Assembly: GCA_030670375.1 (NCBI GenBank)
Contig: DAOVBT010000186.1
Span: 1 to 5,083, forward strand
Reading direction: 5' to 3'
Length of the DNA: 5,083 nucleotides
Origin: Candidatus Aminicenantota bacterium
GTDB taxonomy: Bacteria > Acidobacteriota > Aminicenantia > Aminicenantales > Aminicenantaceae
Under the pieces are notes generated by a model, which was not told the origin of the DNA, ran no database searches, and was given only the letters and a program-made list of their open reading frames with translations. Shown piece after piece: positions 1 through 5,083 of this stretch (position 1 is the first letter of the stretch; each line of letters begins with the position of its first letter). The position numbers were made by a program, and so were the translations under genes.

Positions 1-75
1 ACTTCATATGGGCTGACCATCACAAGAATCGACCACGAGTTAAAGGATCTTGTTTTCAGTTCCACAAGCTTTTGA
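1..75 (+). CDS. Possible C-terminal tail of an unidentified upstream gene (partial)
   Basis: Frame 1 is open from the window edge to a TGA at 73-75 and encodes 24 residues ending in DLVFSSTSF. The codons look like ordinary coding sequence, and the peptide alternates polar and hydrophobic residues like a terminal beta strand (YGLTITRI). I do not recognise the family. A competing open frame (3-113) ends in a TGA overlapping the GTG start of the next gene, but its composition looks less protein-like. The stop at 73-75 lies inside the -35 box of the predicted promoter at 72-100, which fits a gene ending exactly where the next unit begins. The visible piece is short and the call is tentative. Confidence 0.3.
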   Translation, partial: TSYGLTITRIDHELKDLVFSSTSF

Positions 76-100
76 CAGGAAAGATGCCCTGTGATATAAG
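72..100 (+). promoter_or_regulatory. Predicted sigma70-type promoter for the Na/Pi symporter-phoU operon
   Basis: TTGACA at 72-77 matches the -35 consensus fully. After a 17-nt spacer comes TATAAG (95-100), five of six matches to the -10 consensus. TG at 92-93 gives an extended -10. Transcription would start near 107, only about three bases before the GTG start codon at 110, so the message would be almost leaderless. No Pho-box-like repeat was seen. The match is read by eye and is not experimental. Confidence 0.6.
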
Positions 101-109
101 CGAATCTCC

Positions 110-1210
110 GTGAAAGCACTCAACGATTTCTACCAGCGCCACATCGTTCTGTTCAATCTTCTTTTCTTATTATTTTTTCTTTATTTGTTTCTCCTCAGCC
201 TCGAGCTTATGGGAGCCTCTCTCAATATGTTCGGCGAGGGATTAGCTGAAACCCTGATCGCAACCACCACCAATCCTTTAGTGGGTTTATTCATCGGAAT
301 CCTTGCAACTTCCATCATCCAGTCTTCATCGACAACGACATCAATCGTCGTGGGATTGGTAGCGGGAGGCGCGCTGAACGTGGCCAATGCCATCCCGATC
401 ATCATGGGGGCCAATATCGGAACTTCGGTGACAAATTTGATGGTCTCTATGACGCAAATAAGACGGGAAGCGGAGTTCAAACGGGCAGTGTCGGCAGCCA
501 CCGTGCATGATTTCTTCAATGTCCTGGCTGTCCTGGTGCTTTTTCCGCTTCAGTATTTCACCAATTTTCTAGGGAAAGCGGCCACATTCCTGGGAGAAAA
601 CTTCCAGAACATCGGCGGCCTGAATTTTTTAAGTCCAGTCAAAACTTTGACCAAACCTCCGGTTGAAGTTTTAAAGGAGTTTCTTGGCAATTATCCCTGG
701 CTCCTATTGGTACTATCGCTCATACTGTTGATTTTTGCCCTCACCCGGATGGTGAAATCCTTGAGAATCTTGGTGGTCAAAAAAGCCGAGGCCTGGTTCG
801 ACCGTTACCTGTTCAAAACAGCTCCCAGGGCTTTGCTGGTGGGATTGTTACTGACGGCCATGGTCCAGAGTAGCTCGATAACGACCTCTCTGGCAGTCCC
901 GATGGCAGGCGCCGGATTGTTGACACTGGTACAGATCTTTCCCTATACTTTGGGAGCGAATATCGGGACCACGGTTATGGCGATCCTGGCCGCCCTTGTG
1001 ACAGGAGATCTCTCCGCGATTATCGTCGCTTTTTCCCATCTTCTGTTCAATATATCCGGCATGATCGTCTGGTGGCCGTTCAAATTTGTCCCTATCTCGA
1101 TGGCCGAGAAGTTCGCAGGGATCGCTGTGAAACACAAGATCATAGTAATTCTGTATATCGTCGTCGTCTTTTTTGTTATTCCCATAGCACTGATATCCAT
1201 TTTAAGATGA
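110..1210 (+). CDS. Na/Pi cotransporter family protein (NptA/PF02690 type)
   Basis: This is an inner-membrane protein of the sodium-dependent phosphate symporter family (NptA/SLC34-like), expected to move phosphate with Na+; in some bacteria such proteins export phosphate. The 366 residues contain the family's two inverted half-repeats. The first has QSSST at 71-75, GANIGT at 100-105 and HDFFN at 133-137. The second has QSSSIT at 253-258, GANIGT at 282-287 and SHLLFN at 309-314. The paired QSSS motifs are the substrate/Na+ site signature. Further hydrophobic segments lie at about 12-34, 136-152, 196-215 and 343-363. Many bacterial homologues of 500-600 residues carry a fused C-terminal PhoU domain. 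This one stops after the membrane domain, and a separate PhoU gene follows 12 nt downstream. GTG at 110 is the first possible start, since an in-frame stop lies at 92-94, and it is needed to include the first membrane segment. It has no good Shine-Dalgarno sequence. The family is clear; transport direction and exact ion are not. Confidence 0.93.
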   Translation: MKALNDFYQRHIVLFNLLFLLFFLYLFLLSLELMGASLNMFGEGLAETLIATTTNPLVGLFIGILATSIIQSSSTTTSIVVGLVAGGALNVANAIPIIMGANIGTSVTNLMVSMTQIRREAEFKRAVSAATVHDFFNVLAVLVLFPLQYFTNFLGKAATFLGENFQNIGGLNFLSPVKTLTKPPVEVLKEFLGNYPWLLLVLSLILLIFALTRMVKSLRILVVKKAEAWFDRYLFKTAPRALLVGLLLTAMVQSSSITTSLAVPMAGAGLLTLVQIFPYTLGANIGTTVMAILAALVTGDLSAIIVAFSHLLFNISGMIVWWPFKFVPISMAEKFAGIAVKHKIIVILYIVVVFFVIPIALISILR

Positions 1211-1214
1211 GGAG
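1210..1214 (+). promoter_or_regulatory. Ribosome binding site of the phoU-like gene
   Basis: AGGAG overlaps the last base of the symporter's TGA stop and lies 8 nt before the ATG at 1223. It fixes that start and couples the two genes in one transcript. The contrast with the upstream gene, which has no visible site, is notable. Confidence 0.7.
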
Positions 1215-1222
1215 AGATTTTA

Positions 1223-1894
1223 ATGTTTAAAAAATGGCTGGCAATTTTTAAAAAGGATACATTGATGGACAGGGCTTACCAACGATCCTTCGACATGCTG
1301 GCTATCACCCTGTCGATGTGCATGGAAGCAAAGGTTTCCCTCAGGCAGAGGGAGGACAGCGAAATCGACCTTTCAATGAAGGATAAGGATAAGGAGGTCA
1401 ACAAATACGAACGTGAAGTCCGGCGAATGGTGTTCAATCACCTGGCTGTTCAAGGCACGGCTGACCTGCCATCGGGAATGGCCTTGATCAGCATCATCAT
1501 CGATATCGAACGCCTCGGAGACTATGCCAAGAATATGCTGGAGCTTGCCTTTGACCATCCCGGCAAGCTTCATGGAGGACAATTCGAAGAAGAGATCATC
1601 CGAATCGAATCGGCAGTGGAAGACAGTTTTGTCCAAACCAAAAAATGCTTCGAAGAAGGGGATGTGGATCTGGCATTCGAACTTCTGGACAAATACGCTT
1701 GGGTCAACGATGTCTGTGATGAAATAGTCAAGGCCGTTGTCAAAGAGATGGATTCGAATATCCGTCCTGGGGACGCAGCAGCGCTTGTCCTTTATGTCCG
1801 CTGGCTAAAACGGATCAACTCTCACTTGAGCAACATCACGACCAGTGTGTGCAATCCTTTTGACCGCATCGGCTTCCAGCCCAAAAAAAGCTAA
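1223..1894 (+). CDS. PhoU-domain protein, stand-alone partner of the Na/Pi symporter
   Basis: This 223-residue, mostly helical cytoplasmic protein belongs to the PhoU superfamily, whose members form helical bundles that bind metal clusters and restrain phosphate transporters or PhoR signalling. The first half-repeat keeps the signature: an acidic helix with D56, N60, E63 and E65, then IDIERLGDYAKN at 93-104 (the ERxGDxAxN motif). The second half has a conserved-looking helix at 191-204, but the acidic positions are replaced. It reads KRINSHLSN, with K196 and S200 where E and D are expected; H201 and N204 are kept. The C-terminus runs on to NPFDRIGF. Its position 12 nt after the symporter suggests it supplies in trans the PhoU domain that many NptA proteins carry fused. 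That makes control of the symporter more likely than control of a Pst system. The family call is secure and the partner is inferred. Confidence 0.92.
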   Translation: MFKKWLAIFKKDTLMDRAYQRSFDMLAITLSMCMEAKVSLRQREDSEIDLSMKDKDKEVNKYEREVRRMVFNHLAVQGTADLPSGMALISIIIDIERLGDYAKNMLELAFDHPGKLHGGQFEEEIIRIESAVEDSFVQTKKCFEEGDVDLAFELLDKYAWVNDVCDEIVKAVVKEMDSNIRPGDAAALVLYVRWLKRINSHLSNITTSVCNPFDRIGFQPKKS

Positions 1895-1904
1895 CTCGTT
1901 TCGG

Positions 1905-1946
1905 CAAAAAATGAATCCTCGAAAAGGATATGCACCCGAGGATTTA
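1905..1946 (-). terminator. Predicted rho-independent terminator of the cytochrome-porin operon
   Basis: AATCCTCG (1914-1921) and CGAGGATT (1937-1944) form a perfect 8-bp stem, extendable by a G-U and a U-A pair, around a 15-nt loop. Read on the minus strand, the stem is followed by CATTTTTT (complement of 1905-1912), a suitable U-tract. The upstream arm overlaps the porin's TAA stop. A compact alternative hairpin, ATCCT/AGGAT (1915-1919 with 1925-1929), is mutually exclusive with the long stem and also sits directly before the U-tract. In the plus direction only a short TTT follows, so termination of phoU here would be weak. Confidence 0.55.
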
Positions 1947-3155
1947 AAAGCGATAGTGGAGGGCAATCCAGAATTTCGTCGTATCCGTAGCACGGCTATT
2001 CGCATTATAACCGGCAAATTTTAAAAGCACATCCAGTCTTTCCAACACCGTCAACTGAGCCATAACATCCAACTCCGATCCATAGCGGATACTGTCATGG
2101 TCAGACCGAAAATCATGATAGACGAGTTTTAAAACCAGCGGGCGCTGAAGAACATCGAAGTTGGCACCAACAAGAAAATAGACGTCCTGAATACCATTCA
2201 ACGGCGTGGATAAAAATTTATCGGCCCAACCGTTAAAGGCATGCAAAGTCGCAAAGGGTGTGGAAAATCCGTATGTCCCGTCTCCACCGAGGACCTCATA
2301 GCCGACCTTCGCCGTATACCTTGTCCAGTTGCATCCCAGTTCCAAGAATCGATAGGTGGCATTGATAACATCAGATCCCTGTTTGTAATCATGTTGAGTG
2401 GCAAACTCCAATGCATACAAAACCGATATCTCATCTGTGACCCCATAATCACCGGTGAAGCGAAGCCCAAAATTCTGGTGTGAGCTGTCAGGATTATTTT
2501 TGTTATCGAAAAAATGGGCATAAGCACTCAGGCCCCCCAGAGAAAATTCATAGTTCAGATGAAAGACAAAGGCATCGAGCTCGATGTGACTCAACCGGCT
2601 GTGATGCGCTCCAAAAATGCGGTTGATCCTTGAAAAGTACGTTAGGGTGAAGGTGAAATCTTGGAGGGATGTGTTGACGAATTTAAAAGCGTCGAATGTT
2701 TGCTCATTCTGCCTCCAACCGACATTCCCGATGAAACGGGCGTTATCCAGGATGATTCTCTGACGTCCCAATCTGAAGGAAAAATTTGCGATCCCGCTGT
2801 AATCGAGATAAGCCTGGTTCAATTCGGTATCTTCAGGATCTGCTACAATGGGATATTCTGTCTTCCCGTTGTCTGTGCTGTTGTAATCCCCGATTCCGAT
2901 GACATGAATGGTCTCCAGGTCGAAATGGAGATGGAAACCATAAAAATCTTTGGTGGTATACCCCAATCGCAGCCGCAGAGTCGAGGCTGTAGCATTCTTC
3001 TCTATGCCGTCTTGATTCACGAATTCGAAACGATATCTTGCATCCAAGGATATCTTTCCGTTTTCGATGGTATCTCTCAAATCATCTGCCATTGCCGTAA
3101 CCTGCAAAAAAAACAGAAGAACCAGGGTAAAACTGATAATTTTTTTTAATCCCAT
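1944..3155 (-). CDS. Outer-membrane beta-barrel channel, alginate-export (AlgE)-like porin family
   Basis: This is an exported protein of 403 residues predicted to form an outer-membrane barrel. A signal peptide (KK, hydrophobic stretch, AMA then D24) is followed by alternating aromatic/polar strands, beginning with ISLDARYRFEF, and the chain ends in HYRF. A terminal Phe is typical of BAM-assembled barrels. The stretch from RLGRQ (128-132) to WRQNEQTFDAF resembles the conserved block of the AlgE/alginate-export family (PF13372 type). A later block, FNGWADKFLSTP (about 307-318), recurs in porin-like relatives, as I recall. I chose ATG at 3155 because GAGGT (3161-3165) lies 5 nt upstream. An in-frame GTG at 3167 would add four residues and has no such site. 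The gene starts 37 nt after the octahaem cytochrome and has no visible promoter, so it is probably co-transcribed. Alginate as substrate is unlikely in this context; passage of a small solute for the cytochrome is inference. Confidence 0.83.
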   Translation of the reverse strand: MGLKKIISFTLVLLFFLQVTAMADDLRDTIENGKISLDARYRFEFVNQDGIEKNATASTLRLRLGYTTKDFYGFHLHFDLETIHVIGIGDYNSTDNGKTEYPIVADPEDTELNQAYLDYSGIANFSFRLGRQRIILDNARFIGNVGWRQNEQTFDAFKFVNTSLQDFTFTLTYFSRINRIFGAHHSRLSHIELDAFVFHLNYEFSLGGLSAYAHFFDNKNNPDSSHQNFGLRFTGDYGVTDEISVLYALEFATQHDYKQGSDVINATYRFLELGCNWTRYTAKVGYEVLGGDGTYGFSTPFATLHAFNGWADKFLSTPLNGIQDVYFLVGANFDVLQRPLVLKLVYHDFRSDHDSIRYGSELDVMAQLTVLERLDVLLKFAGYNANSRATDTTKFWIALHYRF

Positions 3156-3192
3156 CTCATACCTCACATAATTAACCTGAACTATTCATCCC

Positions 3193-4524
3193 TTATTTCT
3201 TGAACAGTTTATTGTAGATTTCCTGGATTTTTCCAGACCGGATGCCCTTTTTCAGGTCTTCTGTTGACTGGCTCAGCCAGGAATGCATCGGATCTGTCTG
3301 TAGCAAGTTTTTGATGTAGGCGTTTATGTCGGGGTTTTCGTACTCCAGGGCTTCGGGGATAAATTTGAAATAAAAATGTTGGGCAACCTCGTAAATCCCA
3401 TGCCACCAAGTGTAATCCGGCCCCATCATGGCAGCTCCATGGCGTGCCCTTCGCCCTTCATGATGCCACAATTCCCAGAAGGTCCATTCGATCTTGTTCG
3501 AAAAACTTGCGGGATTCTTGAACAATTTTTTATCTCTCAACATGGCAATGATCTCGCTTGCCGGTCGTGCGAATTTTTCGTTGTAAAGGACCACCAGAGC
3601 ATCGAACTGATAATAATGATTCTTTGCAAACGTCTTCCCATGGCAGGCCCCGCACACATTCAGCATATTCGAACGCTTCTTTTCCCAATCGTCCTTTTTT
3701 TTCGAAATGATCGGGCGCAAAGTCCAGGAAATTCTCTGTCCCACGTCATGGGTCAAAGCCTGCTTCTGGGTTGCCGACATATGGCATGTGGAGCATGTCG
3801 GAGCAGCGGCGTAATCCACACCTACGACCCAGTTCTCCGCATTCAAATTCATCTTATCGATGTTGGTATAATAGACATTCCCATGTTTGGACTCCTCGTA
3901 AACCTCTTTTTGAGGATGGTCGGGTCCCAAATGACATTTGGAACAGACTTCGGGCTGCCGAGCCTGTGCTTTCGAAAAGGCGTGGCGTGTATGGCAGGCA
4001 GAGCACGATCCCTTGGAACCATCCGGATTCAAGCGGCCGATCCCAGAATTCGGCCATGTTTCCGAGGCCAATTTATTCCGCAATTCTGGATCGATTTTCA
4101 CCTTTGCGCCATGGCAGCTCTCGCACCCTGTGATCACGGCGGGACTGCCTCCGGCCACATAAGCGAGATAGGCATCATTGGAATCCAAAATTTCCCCGGC
4201 TGTAGCATGATAGGAATTGCTGACCTCCTCTGACTCGGCATCATGACAGTTCCCACAATCCTTCGGAGTAACCAGCGTGGCCACATAAACCTTATTGTGC
4301 AAAAAAGCATCCGGGTCGTTCTCCTCGGCCCCGTGACAATCGATACACGCCACATCATTCTCGGCATGTTTCGAACCCGCCCATTGAATGAACAGCCCAG
4401 GCGTAATCTTTTTATGACATGCAAAACATTTATTCTCGGTTTTCTCTTGGATCCCAAACACCATGGAACTGGCACAGAAAAAAGCAAAAATCAATAAAAT
4501 GGGAAAAAGTGTGATTTTTTTCAT
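3193..4524 (-). CDS. Octahaem cytochrome c, hydroxylamine oxidoreductase (HAO) family
   Basis: This periplasmic multihaem cytochrome has 443 residues. A signal peptide (about 1-24, cut near VFG) precedes eight CxxCH sites with their Cys at 33, 60, 90, 134, 174, 194, 244 and 291. The last haem is followed by a haem-free helical C-terminal third. That layout, plus YEESKHGN (209-216), APTCSTCHMS (241-250), THDVGQRISWTLRP (258-271), LYNEKFARPA (303-312) and ELWHHEGRRARHG...MMGPDYTWWHG (351-376), identifies the HAO family. Members oxidise hydroxylamine or hydrazine, or work in reverse on nitrite/hydroxylamine. In HAO the fourth haem is the catalytic P460, here C134-H138. Whether Y371 in the GPDYTWWHG block equals the Tyr that cross-links P460 in Nitrosomonas cannot be settled by eye, so direction of catalysis is open. 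There is no C-terminal anchor and no convincing lipobox. The start is supported by GGAGGT 4 nt upstream. It is the first gene of an operon with the porin; no cytochrome c554 or NapC/NrfH partner is in view. Confidence 0.9.
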   Translation of the reverse strand: MKKITLFPILLIFAFFCASSMVFGIQEKTENKCFACHKKITPGLFIQWAGSKHAENDVACIDCHGAEENDPDAFLHNKVYVATLVTPKDCGNCHDAESEEVSNSYHATAGEILDSNDAYLAYVAGGSPAVITGCESCHGAKVKIDPELRNKLASETWPNSGIGRLNPDGSKGSCSACHTRHAFSKAQARQPEVCSKCHLGPDHPQKEVYEESKHGNVYYTNIDKMNLNAENWVVGVDYAAAPTCSTCHMSATQKQALTHDVGQRISWTLRPIISKKKDDWEKKRSNMLNVCGACHGKTFAKNHYYQFDALVVLYNEKFARPASEIIAMLRDKKLFKNPASFSNKIEWTFWELWHHEGRRARHGAAMMGPDYTWWHGIYEVAQHFYFKFIPEALEYENPDINAYIKNLLQTDPMHSWLSQSTEDLKKGIRSGKIQEIYNKLFKK

Positions 4525-4528
4525 TTCG

Positions 4529-4534
4529 ACCTCC
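4529..4534 (-). promoter_or_regulatory. Strong ribosome binding site of the octahaem cytochrome gene
   Basis: On the minus strand GGAGGT lies 4 nt before the ATG at 4524. It is a full Shine-Dalgarno match and fixes the start in front of the signal peptide. Confidence 0.75.
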
Positions 4535-4563
4535 GCCTGGATTACTCAAAGATTTCTTTTGGC

Positions 4564-4575
4564 AGCATATATGCT
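4564..4575. promoter_or_regulatory. Perfect 12-bp palindrome, candidate operator in the cytochrome leader
   Basis: AGCATATATGCT is self-complementary. It falls about 10-21 bases after the predicted transcription start (near 4584) of the cytochrome-porin operon, where a bound repressor would block transcription. It does not match an operator I can name with confidence. Confidence 0.35.
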
Positions 4576-4590
4576 TAAACGTGTGACGCC

Positions 4591-4619
4591 ATAGTAATAC
4601 AGAATAATTTGACGGTCAA
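4591..4619 (-). promoter_or_regulatory. Predicted sigma70-type promoter of the cytochrome-porin operon
   Basis: Read on the minus strand, TTGACC (complement of 4614-4619) is followed after 17 nt by TACTAT (complement of 4591-4596). The -35 box matches five of six and the -10 box four of six. Predicted transcription start is near 4584, giving a leader of about 60 nt. The -35 box lies inside the palindrome TTGACGGTCAA (4609-4619). Confidence 0.5.
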
Positions 4620-4650
4620 GAGAATCTCCTTTCCTTATTTCCATTTTCAT

Positions 4651-4679
4651 TTGACCCCTTTTCAATCTTGTGCTACAAG
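4651..4679 (+). promoter_or_regulatory. Predicted extended -10 promoter of the C69 dipeptidase gene
   Basis: TTGACC (4651-4656) is followed after exactly 17 nt by TACAAG (4674-4679), with TG at 4671-4672 forming an extended -10. Transcription would begin near 4686, giving a leader of about 44 nt. It is arranged back to back with the minus-strand promoter, with 31 bp of pyrimidine-rich sequence between the two -35 boxes. Confidence 0.55.
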
Positions 4680-4729
4680 CTGGTTAGCCTGGATTATTCA
4701 GGATAGATCAACATGAGAGGAGTAAACCA

Positions 4730-5083
4730 GTGAAAAAGTGGACCATAACATTTTTTGTTTGTGGTGGATTGTTTTTGCTGGCCGTCCAGGGACCGGCCAT
4801 TCAGTCTGCAGCGAATGTCAGCGATGATGTCGAACCCGCGATTGAATCATGCACCAGCATTTTAGTCGGAAAACTCGCCTCTGTCGACGGTTCGACTATG
4901 ACTTCACACTCCTGTGACAGCAGCACGGACCGGACCTGGATCAACATCGTCCCACACAAAAAACACAAACCGGGGGACATGGCCCCTGTTTATCTCCAAT
5001 CCAAGAGGACCAAGGGACCGAAGGACCGACCTCTCAAGAAAGGAGAGATCCCACAGGTTTCAGAAACCTACGCCTATATCAAC
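4730..5083 (+). CDS. C69-family dipeptidase, exported (5' part, runs off the window)
   Basis: The visible 118 codons are the N-terminal part of a peptidase family C69 (PF03577) enzyme, an Ntn hydrolase that cleaves dipeptides. Its nucleophile is a Cys that becomes N-terminal after processing. CTSILVGK at 41-48 followed by DGSTM (53-57) is the family's start-of-mature-enzyme signature, with C41 the predicted nucleophile. IPQVSETYAY (107-116) matches a second conserved block. Residues 1-28 look like a signal peptide (KKW, hydrophobic core to about 20, then QSAA). That would leave a short pro-segment to about 40 to be removed before C41 is exposed, so the enzyme probably works in the periplasm. 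The GTG start is backed by GGAG (4719-4722) 7 nt upstream; an in-frame TAG at 4685-4687 allows no earlier good start. It is transcribed away from the cytochrome operon and has no evident functional link to it. Confidence 0.88.
   Translation, partial: MKKWTITFFVCGGLFLLAVQGPAIQSAANVSDDVEPAIESCTSILVGKLASVDGSTMTSHSCDSSTDRTWINIVPHKKHKPGDMAPVYLQSKRTKGPKDRPLKKGEIPQVSETYAYIN

Larger units (their letters stand above)
4535..4700. repeat. 14-bp direct repeat pair in the divergent regulatory region
   Basis: GCCTGGATTACTCA (4535-4548) and GCCTGGATTATTCA (4687-4700) match at 13 of 14 positions in the same orientation. They sit near opposite ends of the 205-bp region between the cytochrome and dipeptidase genes. 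The right-hand copy extends into an imperfect palindrome, CCTGGATTATTCAGG (4688-4702), just after the predicted dipeptidase transcription start. The function is unknown; a shared regulator site is one possibility. Confidence 0.5.

Noticed and set aside
84..113. Nine-codon ORF (ATG at 84, TGA overlapping the GTG at 110) as a coupling leader peptide
   Set aside because: Any GTG-AAx start contains TGA in the +1 frame, so the overlap is not informative. The AGGA before it is too close to the ATG, and the predicted transcription start lies downstream of it.
181..519. Open frame on the minus strand opposite the symporter
   Set aside because: The plus-strand frame carries the QSSS and GANIGT motifs; the reverse frame has no recognisable features.
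2661..3149. Open frame (162 codons) on the plus strand opposite the porin gene
   Set aside because: It is a shadow of the porin, whose signal peptide, barrel pattern and conserved motifs are clear on the minus strand.
3376..4233. Long open frame (285 codons) on the plus strand opposite the cytochrome gene
   Set aside because: It lies wholly antisense to the haem-protein gene, has no ribosome binding site of note, and its translation shows no coherent domain. It is rich in Cys, His and Met, as expected from the complement of CxxCH-coding sequence.
4453..4524. Lipoprotein signal on the octahaem cytochrome (Cys17 in FAFFCASS)
   Set aside because: The residue before the Cys is Phe and the preceding residues do not fit a lipobox. 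A standard signal peptidase I site after VFG is more likely.
4578..4596. CRP/HcpR-type site suggested by GTGTGAC
   Set aside because: Only one half-site is present; the expected TCACA partner at the proper spacing is missing.
4549..4686. Small mobile element flanked by the 14-bp repeats as target-site duplications
   Set aside because: The enclosed 138 bp has no terminal inverted repeats and contains both predicted promoters, so an insertion is not supported.
4713..4733. Six-codon ORF (ATG at 4713 to TGA at 4731) before the dipeptidase
   Set aside because: The same trivial GTGA overlap explains it. The AGAGGAG within it is better read as the ribosome binding site of the GTG at 4730.

Overview
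The window (about 5.1 kb, moderate GC) comes from a Gram-negative bacterium. It encodes a beta-barrel outer-membrane protein with a signal peptide and a C-terminal Phe, an exported multihaem cytochrome c, and an exported dipeptidase. An octahaem hydroxylamine-oxidoreductase (HAO)-type cytochrome, an AlgE-like porin and a C69 dipeptidase together suggest an anaerobic or respiratory lineage such as Desulfobacterota (the former Deltaproteobacteria). That placement is inference from gene content only.

Layout. Positions 1-75 may be the last 24 codons of an unidentified upstream gene. A near-consensus sigma70-type promoter (72-100) follows. It drives a plus-strand pair: a Na+/phosphate symporter-family protein (110-1210) and, 12 nt later, a stand-alone PhoU-domain protein (1223-1894). 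A hairpin with a T-tract on the minus strand lies in the short convergent gap (1905-1946). On the minus strand an apparent two-gene operon runs from right to left: an eight-CxxCH, HAO-family cytochrome (4524-3193), then after 37 nt an AlgE/alginate-export-type outer-membrane channel (3155-1944). A 205-bp divergent region (4525-4729) carries back-to-back predicted promoters, two palindromes and a 14-bp direct repeat. To its right starts a C69-family dipeptidase (4730 to the window edge), of which 118 codons are visible.

How the genes work together. The symporter/PhoU pair is a phosphate-transport-and-control module and looks unrelated to its neighbours. In the minus-strand operon, the octahaem cytochrome would act in the periplasm on a small nitrogen compound (hydroxylamine, nitrite or similar). 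The co-transcribed porin most simply supplies a route across the outer membrane for a substrate or product. The usual HAO electron-transfer partners (cytochrome c554/cM552, NapC/NrfH-type quinol dehydrogenase) are absent from the window. That makes the HAO-porin pair the most interesting item. The dipeptidase shares only the regulatory region with it.

No RNA genes, CRISPR arrays, insertion sequences or att sites were recognised. All gene-family calls come from reading motifs by eye, without database searches.
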